Below are positions 8,411 through 18,877 of a stretch of DNA of 64,000 nt, piece by piece. A program made the position numbers and the translations under genes. Under the pieces are notes generated by a model. The model had not been told where the DNA came from. It worked only from the letters and a program-made list of their open reading frames with translations, and made no database searches. Source of the DNA: an uncultured Bacteroidales bacterium (GTDB lineage: Bacteria; Bacteroidota; Bacteroidia; Bacteroidales; UBA11471); the NCBI GenBank assembly GCA_947625885.1, contig CANQQA010000001.1, positions 173,059-237,058 of the forward strand. The letters run 5' to 3'. Within the stretch, counting starts at the first letter, position 1. Every line of letters starts with the position of its first letter.

Positions 8411-10324
8411 ATGGGAAAAATTATCGGTATCGACTTAGGAACGACCAACTCGTGCGTATCCGTAATGGAAGGCACCGACCCGGTCGTTATCGCCAACAGC
8501 GAGGGTCGTCGGACGACGCCTTCGATCGTGGCATTCGTAGACGGCGGCGAACGTAAAGTGGGCGACCCCGCCAAACGTCAAGCCATCACCAACCCCACCC
8601 GCACCATTTTCTCGATAAAACGGTTCATGGGTGAAAGTTTCGACCGCGTACAGGGCGAAATAGCCCGCGTACCGTATAAAGTGGTGCGCAGCGACAACAA
8701 TATGCCGCGCATCGACATCGACGGTCGGCTCTACTCGCCGCAGGAAATCTCGGCGATGATTCTGCAAAAAATGAAAAAGACTGCCGAAGACTATCTGGGT
8801 CAGGAGGTAACGGAAGCGGTAATCACCGTGCCGGCATACTTCAACGACTCGCAGCGCCAAGCCACCAAAGAGGCGGGCGAAATAGCCGGACTGAACGTGC
8901 GCCGTATCATCAACGAGCCTACGGCTGCGGCACTGGCTTACGGCCTCGACAAGTCGAACAAGGATATGAAAATCGCCGTATTCGACCTCGGCGGCGGTAC
9001 GTTCGATATTTCGATTCTGGAATTGGGCGACGGCGTGTTCGAGGTGAAATCGACCAACGGCGATACGCACCTCGGCGGCGATGACTTCGACCACGTAATC
9101 ATCGACTGGCTCGCCGACGAATTCAAAGCCGAAGAGGGTGTCGATCTGCGTCAAGACCCGATGGCGCTGCAACGTCTGAAAGAGGCTGCCGAAAAGGCTA
9201 AAATCGAACTGTCGAGCTCGACGTCGAGCGAAATCAACCTGCCGTACATCATGCCCGTAAACGGCGTGCCCAAACACTTGGTAAAGACGCTGAGCCGCGC
9301 CAAATTCGAACAGCTGTGCGACAAACTGATACAGGCTACCATCGAGCCGTGCCGTCAGGCATTGAAAGATGCCGGACTGTCGGCTTCGGACATCGACGAA
9401 GTGATACTCGTGGGCGGTTCCACCCGTATTCCCGCCGTGCAAGCCATCGTCGAAAAATTCTTCGGTAAAACGCCGTCGAAAGGCGTCAATCCCGACGAGG
9501 TGGTTGCCGTAGGCGCTGCCATACAGGGCGGCGTGCTCACCGGCGACGTGAAAGACGTGCTGCTGCTCGACGTTACCCCGCTTTCGCTCGGTATCGAAAC
9601 GCTCGGCGGCGTGATGACCAAACTCATCGAAGCCAACACCACGATTCCTACCAAGAAATCGGAAGTATTCTCGACAGCCGTCGATAACCAACCGTCGGTC
9701 GAAATCCACGTGCTGCAAGGCGAACGCTCCATGGCGAAAGACAACAAGACCATCGGACGCTTCCACCTCGACGGCATTCCCGCTGCCCCGCGCGGCGTGC
9801 CCCAAATCGAAGTTACCTTCGACATCGACGCCAACGGTATTCTCACCGTATCGTCGAAAGACAAAGGCACGGGCAAAGAGCAAAGTATCCGCATCGAGGC
9901 TTCGAGCGGACTGAGCGAGGAGGAAATAAAACGCATGAAAGACGAGGCTGCCGCCAATGCCGACGCCGACAAAAAAGAGAAAGAGCGCATCGACAAAATC
10001 AATCAAGCCGACTCCATGATTTTCCAAACGGAAAAACAGATGAAAGAGTTGGGCGACAAATTCCCCGCCGACAAAAAGGCGACCATCGAAACCGCTCTCA
10101 ACAAACTGAAAGACGCGCACAAGGCACAAGACATTGCCGCCATAGACACGGCAATGACAGAACTCAACAACGCTCTGCAAGCCGCCGCACAAGACCTTTA
10201 CAACGCGCAAGCGCAGCAGCAGGCAGGCGCACAGCCCAACCCGGGCGCCGGTGCGCAACCCAACGACAACGCCGGTAAAAACGACGGCGGCGTAACCGAT
10301 GTCGATTTCGAGGAAGTGAAATAA
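8411..10324 (+). CDS. dnaK: Molecular chaperone DnaK (Hsp70)
   Basis: A 637-residue Hsp70 chaperone, the usual length. The N-terminal ATPase domain starts [20 protein letters not shown], and contains [35 protein letters not shown] and [18 protein letters not shown] (phosphate- and adenosine-binding motifs). The interdomain linker is [16 protein letters not shown]. The substrate domain and helical lid follow, with a Gly/Ala/Gln/Asn-rich tail ending DVDFEEVK, the typical C-terminus. It stands alone, without grpE or dnaJ next to it. A strong terminator follows. Its leader holds a small hairpin that could be regulatory, which is inference only. Confidence 0.98.
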   Translation: MGKIIGIDLGTTNSCVSVMEGTDPVVIANSEGRRTTPSIVAFVDGGERKVGDPAKRQAITNPTRTIFSIKRFMGESFDRVQGEIARVPYKVVRSDNNMPRIDIDGRLYSPQEISAMILQKMKKTAEDYLGQEVTEAVITVPAYFNDSQRQATKEAGEIAGLNVRRIINEPTAAALAYGLDKSNKDMKIAVFDLGGGTFDISILELGDGVFEVKSTNGDTHLGGDDFDHVIIDWLADEFKAEEGVDLRQDPMALQRLKEAAEKAKIELSSSTSSEINLPYIMPVNGVPKHLVKTLSRAKFEQLCDKLIQATIEPCRQALKDAGLSASDIDEVILVGGSTRIPAVQAIVEKFFGKTPSKGVNPDEVVAVGAAIQGGVLTGDVKDVLLLDVTPLSLGIETLGGVMTKLIEANTTIPTKKSEVFSTAVDNQPSVEIHVLQGERSMAKDNKTIGRFHLDGIPAAPRGVPQIEVTFDIDANGILTVSSKDKGTGKEQSIRIEASSGLSEEEIKRMKDEAAANADADKKEKERIDKINQADSMIFQTEKQMKELGDKFPADKKATIETALNKLKDAHKAQDIAAIDTAMTELNNALQAAAQDLYNAQAQQQAGAQPNPGAGAQPNDNAGKNDGGVTDVDFEEVK

Positions 10325-10348
10325 AAATTACTTGCAATCTTTATAGAA

Positions 10349-10387
10349 ACAGGCGTGTAACTCAACGGTTACACGCCTGTGTTATTT
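10349..10387 (+). terminator. Rho-independent terminator of dnaK
   Basis: A 13-bp perfect stem ACAGGCGTGTAAC / GTTACACGCCTGT (10349-10361 and 10368-10380) with a 6-base loop and a T-rich tail (TTATTTTTT), 24 bases after the dnaK stop. Confidence 0.9.
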
Positions 10388-10653
10388 TTTGCGTTTTTTG
10401 ATTTCTATATTTGTTTTTGAGATTTTTCCATAAGGGAAGTTGCAAGTTTGGGCATCGGGAAGACCAAAAACATATTTATTAATTACGCATTCCAAGATGA
10501 ACTGCAAGGCAACATTTCTTTGAACCGGACAACAACTCAGTTCTTTAATTTCTGTCTTACCTTTACAACCGTAAAAACAACAAGTAAGAAAGGAATAACT
10601 TTATGAAAGTTCCGGAATATACACAATTAAAAGAATTACTCAACGATTTTTTA
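10388..10653. other. AT-rich intergenic region between dnaK and ruvX
   Basis: No supported gene. A near-consensus TACCTTTA at about 10558 is followed by a short frame starting at 10603 (MKVPEYTQLKELL...), but that frame runs on out of phase through ruvX, so it is probably not real. Confidence 0.4.
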
Positions 10654-10661
10654 TATCTTTG
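10654..10661 (+). promoter_or_regulatory. -7 promoter element for ruvX-def-ettA
   Basis: TATCTTTG, a full TAnnTTTG match, ends only 8 bases before the ruvX ATG. The start site would fall at or a few bases before the start codon, suggesting a leaderless or nearly leaderless mRNA. Confidence 0.7.
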
Positions 10662-10669
10662 CACGGAAT

Positions 10670-11098
10670 ATGGGACGATTGGTAGCCATCGACTGCGGAC
10701 GCAAACGCACGGGCATCGCCGTGAGCGACACGCTGCAACTCATAGCCAACGGGCTGTGTACGGTGGCGACGCACGAGGTCGTGCCTTTTCTCTCGGATTA
10801 CGTGCAGCGCGAACCGGTGGAGCGCTTCATCGTGGGGCTGCCGCACACGCTCGACGACCGCCCGTCGGAGAGTATGCGATACGTGGAGCCGCTGGTGAAC
10901 AAACTGCGGGCTGCCCTGCCCGACATTCCGGTCGTTTTTTTCGACGAGCGGTTTACGTCGGCGCTGGCGCATCGCGCCATGCTCGACGGCGGACTGCGCC
11001 GCAAGGAGCGGCAAAACAAAGCGCTGGTCGATGAAATAAGCGCGACCATCATTTTACAAAGCTACATGGAAAGCAAAATCTATAATCATAAATCATGA
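10670..11098 (+). CDS. ruvX: Putative pre-16S rRNA nuclease / Holliday junction resolvase YqgF
   Basis: A 142-residue RNase H-like protein of the YqgF/RuvX family, which in E. coli matures the 5' end of 16S rRNA. It opens with [20 protein letters not shown], holding the first catalytic Asp (residue 8) and the family's DxGxKRxG pattern. It continues with [16 protein letters not shown] and [18 protein letters not shown], with the second acidic site, then [13 protein letters not shown] with the third. Length is normal. The ATG sits 8 bases after the -7 element. Its last 4 bases overlap the def start (ATGA), indicating translational coupling. Confidence 0.93.
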   Translation: MGRLVAIDCGRKRTGIAVSDTLQLIANGLCTVATHEVVPFLSDYVQREPVERFIVGLPHTLDDRPSESMRYVEPLVNKLRAALPDIPVVFFDERFTSALAHRAMLDGGLRRKERQNKALVDEISATIILQSYMESKIYNHKS

Positions 11099-11658
11099 TA
11101 CTGCCTATTTATCTCTACGGTCAGCCGATACTTCGCAAAGAGGCGCACGACATCGAGGCGGATTATCCCGACTTGAAAAAGCTCATCGCCGATATGCACG
11201 AAACGATGGACGCCTCCGACGGCATCGGGCTGGCAGCCCCCCAGATAGGGCTCGACATACGGGTGCTGGTGTTCAACCTCGATCCGCTTTCCGACACATG
11301 GCCGGAATACAAGAATTACCGCAAAACGATGATAAACGCGCACATTTTGGAGTTGGAAGGCAGCACGGTGTCGCGCGAAGAAGGGTGCCTCAGCCTGCCC
11401 AACATACACGAATCGGTGTCGCGGCAGGAGAAACTCAAAATCACTTATCGCGACGAAAATTTCGTGGAGCATACCGACGTGTTCGAAGGGTATGCGGCGC
11501 GGGTGATTCAGCACGAATACGACCACCTCGAGGGAAAAATGTTCATCGACCACATTTCGCCGATACGCAAACAGCTCATCAAATCGAAGCTCAACGCCAT
11601 ACTGCGGGGCAAAGTCCGCTGCGACTACCGGACGAAAGCCGTGAACATGAAACACTAA
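11095..11658 (+). CDS. def: Peptide deformylase
   Basis: A 187-residue Fe/Zn hydrolase that removes the N-formyl group from new proteins. All three signature motifs are present: [10 protein letters not shown] (motif 1), [10 protein letters not shown] (motif 2, metal-binding Cys) and [12 protein letters not shown] (motif 3, HExxH-type with two metal-binding His and the catalytic Glu). Length is normal for a type 1 enzyme. It is the middle gene of the ruvX-def-ettA operon (4-base overlap before, 23-base gap after). Confidence 0.97.
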   Translation: MILPIYLYGQPILRKEAHDIEADYPDLKKLIADMHETMDASDGIGLAAPQIGLDIRVLVFNLDPLSDTWPEYKNYRKTMINAHILELEGSTVSREEGCLSLPNIHESVSRQEKLKITYRDENFVEHTDVFEGYAARVIQHEYDHLEGKMFIDHISPIRKQLIKSKLNAILRGKVRCDYRTKAVNMKH

Positions 11659-11681
11659 AAACCTAAACCGAAAAAAGATTT

Positions 11682-13367
<1,686 letters not shown>

Positions 13368-13396
13368 TCCTCTCTCCCGCCCCGAACGATAAAAAG

Positions 13397-13428
13397 AAAA
13401 GAGAATCTGCTCACGCAGACTCTCTTTT
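13397..13428 (+). terminator. Terminator after ettA
   Basis: A near-perfect stem, AAAAGAGAATCTGC and GCAGACTCTCTTTT with one A/C mismatch and a TCAC loop, starting about 30 bases after the ettA stop. Confidence 0.75.
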
Positions 13429-13663
13429 CCAATTCATCACATTATGCTTATTAAGTGCTAGAAAAGCTACGCTCACGCGCCGCTATGTCTTCATTGTCTC
13501 TGTTTTTATCGCTTATACCCATAAAACAGATAAACAAACGAAAAAGTTCTGTGCCGGCAGAATTTTTTTTTGTAAAATCTGTTTTACCGGTGTTATTTTT
13601 ACGATATAACCGATTTTCGGGGATAAATGTTCGGCGGGTGTTCCTTTTTTCATTCTTTCTCCT

Positions 13664-13671
13664 TACCTTTG
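13664..13671 (+). promoter_or_regulatory. -7 promoter element for the UvrD-type helicase
   Basis: TACCTTTG matches TAnnTTTG. It lies 25 bases before the GTG chosen as helicase start and only 4 bases before an in-frame TTG. The 13430-13660 stretch to its left holds no other supported feature. Confidence 0.65.
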
Positions 13672-13696
13672 CCTGTTGCAAACAAAGCCGTGCACT

Positions 13697-16042
13697 GTGG
13701 ACGCCAATTATCTGCAAGACCTCAACGAACAACAACGCGCCGCCGTCGTTTACAGCGACGGACCGTCGCTCGTGATTGCCGGCGCCGGCTCGGGCAAAAC
13801 CCGCGTGCTGACGTACAAAATCGCGCACCTGCTGGCGTCGGGCGAATATACGCCGTACCAGATTCTGGCGCTGACGTTCACCAACAAGGCGGCACGGGAA
13901 ATGAAAGAGCGCATCGCCGGCATCGTGGGCGGGACTACGGCATCGCGGCTGTTCATGGGCACGTTTCACTCCATTTTCGCCCGCATCTTGCGCAGCCATG
14001 CCGACAGGTTGGGCTTCCCGTCCGACTTCACGATTTACGACCAGACGGACTCGCGCAGCCTTATCAAAACCATCGTCAAAGAGATGAATCTCGACGACAA
14101 GGTCTATAAACCGTCCATCGTACAAGCCATTATCTCGCACGCGAAAAATGCGTTGGTAACGCCCGGAGCCTACGCCGCCAACCGCGACATCGCGGAAGCC
14201 GATGCGCAAGCGCGCCGCCCGCTGCTGCGCGACATTTACAAACTCTACTGGGAACGCTGTTTCCGCGCCGGAGCAATGGATTTCGACGACCTGCTGCTCT
14301 ACACCAACATACTTTTCCGCGACCATGCCGACGTGCTGGATTTTTACCAAAACCAGTTCCGGTATATCTTGGTCGATGAATATCAAGACACCAACTTCGC
14401 GCAGCACCTGATTATCAACCAGCTGGCAAAATCGCACCACCGGTTGTGCGTGGTGGGCGACGATGCGCAAAGCATCTATTCGTTTCGCGGGGCGAACATC
14501 GACAACATACTGAATCTCCGCAAGGAATATCCCGAATGCCGCATATTCAAACTCGAACAGAACTACCGCTCGACCCAAACCATCGTGGCGGCAGCCAACA
14601 GCTTGATAGCCAAAAACGAAGAGCGCATACCGAAAGATATTTTTTCGCACAAGGCGGTAGGTGAAAAAATAGAGGTGCTCAGCTCCTACTCCGACTTCGA
14701 GGAGGGGTATCTCGTGGCGAGCCGCATCACGACGCTGCGCATGGCGTCGGCATCGGCGTATTCCGATTTCGCAATACTCTACCGCACCAATTCGCAGTCG
14801 CGCATCTTCGAGGAGGCGCTGCGCAAACGGAACATTCCCTACCGCATCTACGGCGGACAATCGTTTTACCAGCGCAAGGAGGTGAAAGATGTAATCGCCT
14901 ACTTCCGCATGGCGGTGAATCCCGCCGACGAGGAGGCGTTGAAACGCATCATCAACTATCCGGCGCGCGGCATCGGCAACACCACGCTGGCAAAGATAGC
15001 CGAATGCGCCACCTCCCACGAAACGAGTTTGTGGGAGGTCGTCTGCCGTCCGCTTGAATATGCGCTCGACGTGAACGGCGGCACGCTGAACAAACTGAAA
15101 AATTTTGCCGACCTCATTCGCTCGTTCGTGGAGAAAGCAGCGACGGAAAACGCCTACGACCTTGCCGACGCCGTCGTGCGGCAGTCGGGCATCATGGGCG
15201 ACATCTACACCGACCGTTCACCCGAAAATCTCAGCCGGCAGGAAAACATCGAAGAGCTGCTCAACGGCATACAGGAGTTTTGCTCGTCGCGACGGGAAGA
15301 GGGCATCGAGGCGATTTCGATTACCGACTTTTTAGCGGAAGTGTCGCTGGCGACCGATCAAGACAGCGAAGAGGGCGAGGATGACGACCGCGTAACGATG
15401 ATGACGGTGCACGCCTCGAAAGGTTTGGAGTTCAAACACGTTTTCGTGGTGGGACTCGAAGAGGAGCTTTTCCCGTCGGCGCTCGCCATGGGCAGCGCGC
15501 GCGAACTCGAAGAAGAACGGCGGCTGCTCTACGTGGCGATAACCCGCGCCGAAGAGACCTGCACCCTCTCCTACGCCGCCTCCCGCTACCGCAACGGCAA
15601 GCCTACGGCATCGCCGCCCAGCCGATTCATCAAAGACATAGACCCTGCCTACCTCATTCTGCCCGACGACCGTGCTTTCGGATACCGGCAGACGCCGCAC
15701 GAATTTTCCACGCCGTACACCCGCCACACGGATTGGGGCGAATCGCGGAACGACCGCGAAAGCTATCGCCCGCAAACAAACAGCCCGACATCGGGCACGG
15801 TGGCATTCCGCCCGGCGAAACGTATGGTGCGCATCGCACCGGCAACCGAATCGGCGGCATCGGCAGCCCCGTCGTCCGACGGACTGGCAGTAGGTATGCA
15901 CATACGGCACGACCGTTTCGGCGTGGGCGAAATCCGAGAAATAAGCGGCGAAGGCGACAACCGCAAAATCAACGTCGATTTTGAAAACGTGGGCACCAAA
16001 CTCCTTCTGTTGAAATTCGCCAAATTTGTCGTACTCGAATAA
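13697..16042 (+). CDS. uvrD: UvrD/PcrA-type superfamily 1 DNA helicase
   Basis: A 3'-5' DNA helicase used in excision and mismatch repair and in clearing replication conflicts; about 781 residues. The Q-motif and Walker A appear as LNEQQRAAVVYSDGPSLVIA followed by GAGSGKTRVLTYKIA. Motif Ia is ALTFTNKAAREMKERI, motif II LVDEYQDTNFAQHL, motif III VGDDAQSIYSFRGA, motif IV QNYRSTQTIV, motif V TVHASKGLEFKHVFVVGLEE and motif VI YVAITRAEETCTLSYA. The C-terminus (HDRFGVGEIREISGEGDNRK) is the PcrA/UvrD Tudor-like tail. The GTG at 13697 (MDANYLQDL) is chosen because the upstream in-frame TTG at 13676 is almost on the promoter. nspC follows after 10 bases. Confidence 0.95.
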   Translation: MDANYLQDLNEQQRAAVVYSDGPSLVIAGAGSGKTRVLTYKIAHLLASGEYTPYQILALTFTNKAAREMKERIAGIVGGTTASRLFMGTFHSIFARILRSHADRLGFPSDFTIYDQTDSRSLIKTIVKEMNLDDKVYKPSIVQAIISHAKNALVTPGAYAANRDIAEADAQARRPLLRDIYKLYWERCFRAGAMDFDDLLLYTNILFRDHADVLDFYQNQFRYILVDEYQDTNFAQHLIINQLAKSHHRLCVVGDDAQSIYSFRGANIDNILNLRKEYPECRIFKLEQNYRSTQTIVAAANSLIAKNEERIPKDIFSHKAVGEKIEVLSSYSDFEEGYLVASRITTLRMASASAYSDFAILYRTNSQSRIFEEALRKRNIPYRIYGGQSFYQRKEVKDVIAYFRMAVNPADEEALKRIINYPARGIGNTTLAKIAECATSHETSLWEVVCRPLEYALDVNGGTLNKLKNFADLIRSFVEKAATENAYDLADAVVRQSGIMGDIYTDRSPENLSRQENIEELLNGIQEFCSSRREEGIEAISITDFLAEVSLATDQDSEEGEDDDRVTMMTVHASKGLEFKHVFVVGLEEELFPSALAMGSARELEEERRLLYVAITRAEETCTLSYAASRYRNGKPTASPPSRFIKDIDPAYLILPDDRAFGYRQTPHEFSTPYTRHTDWGESRNDRESYRPQTNSPTSGTVAFRPAKRMVRIAPATESAASAAPSSDGLAVGMHIRHDRFGVGEIREISGEGDNRKINVDFENVGTKLLLLKFAKFVVLE

Positions 16043-16052
16043 TCACACGCCG

Positions 16053-17189
16053 ATGGATATTTCACGCATACCCTCCCCCTGTTACGTTTTGGACGAACGA
16101 CTGTTTCGCGCCAACCTCGCACTCATACGCTCGGTAAAAGAGCAGGCAGGCGTAAACATCATTCTGGCATTCAAGGCATTCGCCTTGTGGAAAGCCTTTC
16201 CCATCGTACGGGAGTACATCGACTGTTCGACGGCAAGCTCGCTTTTCGAGGCGCGGTTAGCATATGAAGAAATGGGCAACCGCGCCCACACCTACGCGCC
16301 GGCATATACCGACAAGGATTTTCCTGCTATCCTGTCGTACAGCAGCCACATCACGTTCAATTCGCTCTCGCAATTCCGCCGCCACTACCCGACGGTGGCA
16401 GCCGAAGGGCGGCACGTCTCGTGCGGGCTGCGCATCAACCCCGAATATTCCGACGTCGCCACCGCTCTCTACAATCCGTGCGCACCCGGCTCGCGGCTCG
16501 GCGTTACCGCCGACGCACTGGGCGACACGCTGCCCGAAGGCATCGAGGGGCTGCACTTCCACACGCTGTGCGAATCGTCGTCGTACGATTTGGAAAAGAC
16601 GCTCCGGCAGGTGGAGGCGAAATTCGGACGCTTCCTACCCCGCCTGAAATGGCTTAACATGGGCGGCGGACATCTGATGACGCGCAAAGATTACGATACG
16701 GAGCATCTGATACGGCTGTTGAAAGATTTTAAGAGCCGCTACCCCAACCTCGAAATCATACTCGAACCCGGAAGCGCCTTTGCATGGCAGACGGGCATAC
16801 TCGTGGCGACTGTCATCGACATCGTGGAAAACAGGGGCATACGCACCGCCATACTCGACGTATCGTTTACCTGCCATATGCCCGACTGCCTCGAAATGCC
16901 CTACAAACCCACCGTGCGCGGGGCGTCGGAACCGACGGCGGGAAAACCGACCTACCGGTTGGGCGGGAACTCCTGCCTGAGCGGCGACTTCATGGGCGAA
17001 TGGTCTTTCGACCGCGAATTGCAGCCGGGCGACCGCATCGTCTTCGAGGACATGATACACTACACGACGGTAAAGACCACCATGTTCAACGGCATATCGC
17101 ACCCGTCGATAGCCCTATGGGGTTGCGACGACCGCCTGACCCTCTGGCGGGAATACACCTACGACGATTACAAAAACCGAATGGACTAA
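16053..17189 (+). CDS. nspC: Carboxynorspermidine decarboxylase
   Basis: A 378-residue PLP-dependent decarboxylase of the alanine-racemase-like fold that makes norspermidine or spermidine from the carboxylated precursor, the last step of the alternative spermidine pathway used by Bacteroidota. The PLP lysine is in NIILAFKAFALWKAF (Lys 41). Downstream are LHFHTLCESSSYDLEKTL, WLNMGGGHLMTRKDYD and EPGSAFAWQTGILVATVIDI (phosphate-binding Gly and Glu-Pro-Gly motifs), and GNSCLSGDFMGEWSF with the second active-site region. The start MDISRIPSPCYVLDE is the family N-terminus; an in-frame ATG at 16026 lies inside the preceding gene. Probably co-transcribed with the helicase. Confidence 0.95.
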   Translation: MDISRIPSPCYVLDERLFRANLALIRSVKEQAGVNIILAFKAFALWKAFPIVREYIDCSTASSLFEARLAYEEMGNRAHTYAPAYTDKDFPAILSYSSHITFNSLSQFRRHYPTVAAEGRHVSCGLRINPEYSDVATALYNPCAPGSRLGVTADALGDTLPEGIEGLHFHTLCESSSYDLEKTLRQVEAKFGRFLPRLKWLNMGGGHLMTRKDYDTEHLIRLLKDFKSRYPNLEIILEPGSAFAWQTGILVATVIDIVENRGIRTAILDVSFTCHMPDCLEMPYKPTVRGASEPTAGKPTYRLGGNSCLSGDFMGEWSFDRELQPGDRIVFEDMIHYTTVKTTMFNGISHPSIALWGCDDRLTLWREYTYDDYKNRMD

Positions 17190-17305
17190 ACGAAATCATC
17201 GTCTTTCGCCGCCGCACAACGAAAAATCTTTAAGCAGAACTGTTAATAAAAAACAAAAGCCTAATTTTTTACCGAAAAAACATAGGTATGTGTAAAAAAA
17301 TGCGC

Positions 17306-17384
17306 TACCTTTGCATCGTGTTTTTCATGGTATTAAATTTAAGGTTAAGAGAGATTGGTTGCCGCGAGGCAATCAATTTTTTTG
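17306..17384 (+). ncRNA. Free-standing small RNA candidate
   Basis: A -7 element TACCTTTG (17306-17313) is followed about 40 bases later by a compact intrinsic terminator (17354-17384), with no start codon or frame worth calling between them. The expected transcript starts near 17320 and is about 60-65 nt: a U-rich 5' end, an A/U-rich middle (TATTAAATTTAAGG) and the terminator stem. It lies in the gap between nspC (plus) and mltG (minus, convergent), so it is not the leader of either. This is promoter-terminator geometry only; expression is inferred. Confidence 0.6.
17354..17384 (+). terminator. Terminator of the small RNA candidate
   Basis: A 10-bp stem ATTGGTTGCC / GGCAATCAAT with one G-U pair, a GCGA tetraloop and seven T residues. 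Confidence 0.8.
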
Positions 17385-17425
17385 TTTTTAAGCCGGCGCG
17401 TAATTGCGCATCTAAATAAACTCTT

Positions 17426-18487
17426 TTATTTCATGATTTTGTGCTCGTTGAGGGCGCGGTGGTAGCGGGCGGCGTTGCGGTTGTGCTCGGCGAGAGTGGC
17501 GGCAAAATTGTGGCGTCCCGAAAAATCCTCTTTCGCACACATATAGATGTAATTGTGGTGCGTGTAATTCAACACGGCTTCGATAGCCCGCTTGGAGGCG
17601 ATGCGTATGGGTCCGGGCGGAAGTCCGCGATATTTGTAGGTATTGTACGGAGAATCTATTTGCAAATGTTTTTTCAGAATGCGTTTGATGCGAATATCGC
17701 CGAGCGCAAATTTGATGGTGGGGTCGGCTTGCAGGGGAATGCCCCGACGCAGACGGTTCATATAAAGACCGGCAACAACGGGATATTCGGCGGCGACATT
17801 CGTTTCTTCTTCGACGATTGCCGCCAGCGTGGCGACCTCGACGGGGGTGAATCCCATGGCGCGGGCTTTGGCACGCCGCTCCTCGTTCCAGTAATAGCCG
17901 TACTCGCGTGCCATGCGGTCGAGCAGGCGCTCTGCCGACGTGTTCCAATAGACCTCGTAAGAGTCGGGCAAGAGCATGGCGGGCACGGTGGCGGGGGTGA
18001 AACCTTTTTCCCGACAAAATGCCGTGTCGTTCAGCAGCGTAAGAAACTCCGCTTTTTCGGGCAACAGCTGCCGAGCCATGGATTCGGCAAAATCTTCGAC
18101 GGTGCGCAGGTTGTTGAACGTAACGAGTACCGGCACGGGATTGCCCGTAGTCAGCAGGTCATACACATCGACAAGCGACATTTCGGGGGTGATGAGATAA
18201 GCGCCGGTACGGAGCGTTTCGGGAAATCCCTTTGTGCGGGTCAATCGTCGCAAGCGGTTTATCTTTGCCGACGCAACCGTCCCCTCCATTTGCCGGAAAA
18301 CCGAATCGGCGGTATATTCGCGTCCGACATAGAGCGTGAAATCGCGCTCGACAACAGAGTCGAAACGATAGCGTTTGAGAACGATGCAGCCGGCAATGAT
18401 GCCGACGTTCACCGCCACCAACAGAGCAATTGCTCCGTAAAGACGTTTCTTGGAGTTGCGCAGGGAATGCGAACCGAATCTATACAT
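17426..18487 (-). CDS. mltG: Endolytic murein transglycosylase MltG (YceG)
   Basis: A 353-residue inner-membrane lytic transglycosylase that cuts nascent glycan strands and terminates peptidoglycan polymerisation. Residues about 17-37 form the single membrane anchor (YGAIALLVAVNVGIIAGCIV). The YceG domain follows, with MLLPDSYEVYWNTSAE, the catalytic motif LAAIVEEET (Glu near 226), YMNRLRRGIPLQADPT and YNTYKYRGLPPGPI, all conserved in MltG. Length is typical. A TAnnTTTG element lies 69 bases upstream. The gene is monocistronic, between a small RNA candidate and tRNA-Ser. Confidence 0.95.
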   Translation of the reverse strand: MYRFGSHSLRNSKKRLYGAIALLVAVNVGIIAGCIVLKRYRFDSVVERDFTLYVGREYTADSVFRQMEGTVASAKINRLRRLTRTKGFPETLRTGAYLITPEMSLVDVYDLLTTGNPVPVLVTFNNLRTVEDFAESMARQLLPEKAEFLTLLNDTAFCREKGFTPATVPAMLLPDSYEVYWNTSAERLLDRMAREYGYYWNEERRAKARAMGFTPVEVATLAAIVEEETNVAAEYPVVAGLYMNRLRRGIPLQADPTIKFALGDIRIKRILKKHLQIDSPYNTYKYRGLPPGPIRIASKRAIEAVLNYTHHNYIYMCAKEDFSGRHNFAATLAEHNRNAARYHRALNEHKIMK

Positions 18488-18555
18488 AAGTCATACAGCG
18501 ATTTCACAAGGCGTATCGGAATATTTCCGAAGCGACTGCGAGGTCATCGACGGGA

Positions 18556-18563
18556 CAAAAGTA
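18556..18563 (-). promoter_or_regulatory. -7 promoter element for mltG
   Basis: TACTTTTG on the minus strand matches TAnnTTTG, 69 bases upstream of the mltG ATG. Confidence 0.6.
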
Positions 18564-18690
18564 GTCATTTCAAACGGAAAAATAACTGCCTCATCGAAAA
18601 AATATCTCCCGAAGGTTTGCAGAATGATATTTTCTGTTTACATTTGCACTCCGATTGCGGCACACAGCTGCCGCCGTCATAATTCGGTCA

Positions 18691-18781
18691 GGAAGGATGG
18701 GTGAGTGGCTGAAACCACCAGTTTGCTAAACTGACGTACTCGACTTGGGTACCGGGGGTTCGAATCCCCCTCCTTCCGCCA
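18691..18781 (+). tRNA. tRNA-Ser (anticodon GCT)
   Basis: The acceptor stem GGAAGGA pairs with TCCTTCC near the 3' end. The anticodon stem-loop CAGTTTGCTAAACTG presents GCT. A long variable arm of the class II type follows the anticodon stem, and the T-arm is GGGGGTTCGAATCCCCC. The discriminator is G and the CCA end is encoded. All features fit a serine tRNA reading AGC/AGU codons. Confidence 0.97.
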
Positions 18782-18795
18782 GCAACAATTCACAA

Positions 18796-18828
18796 ACCGA
18801 CCCGCTTTTATGAGCGGGTCGGTTTTTT
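18796..18828 (+). terminator. Terminator of tRNA-Ser
   Basis: An 11-bp perfect stem ACCGACCCGCT / AGCGGGTCGGT with loop TTTATG followed by TTTTT, 14 bases after the tRNA CCA. Confidence 0.92.
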
Positions 18829-18839
18829 ATGTGCCACAA

Positions 18840-18877
18840 ACACAGGCGCGACCTGACAGGTCGCGCCTGTGTTTTTT
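18840..18877 (-). terminator. Bidirectional terminator between tRNA-Ser and the CAT-like gene
   Basis: A 15-bp perfect stem ACACAGGCGCGACCT / AGGTCGCGCCTGTGT with a 3-base loop. The T-run is on the plus-strand side (TTTTTATTTT). On the minus strand it begins right after the stop codon of the CAT-like gene, so it likely ends both transcripts. Confidence 0.8.

Noticed and set aside
8435..10258. Long open frame (about 607 codons) antisense to dnaK
   Set aside because: It exactly mirrors dnaK, has no recognisable domains, and arises from codon bias in a GC-rich gene. Similar long antisense frames over the nfeD-like, RND, porW and uvrD genes were rejected for the same reason.
10603..11034. Plus-strand frame starting MKVPEYTQ overlapping ruvX
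   Set aside because: It is out of frame with the clearly conserved ruvX gene, and most of its length is an Arg/His/Ala-rich shadow.
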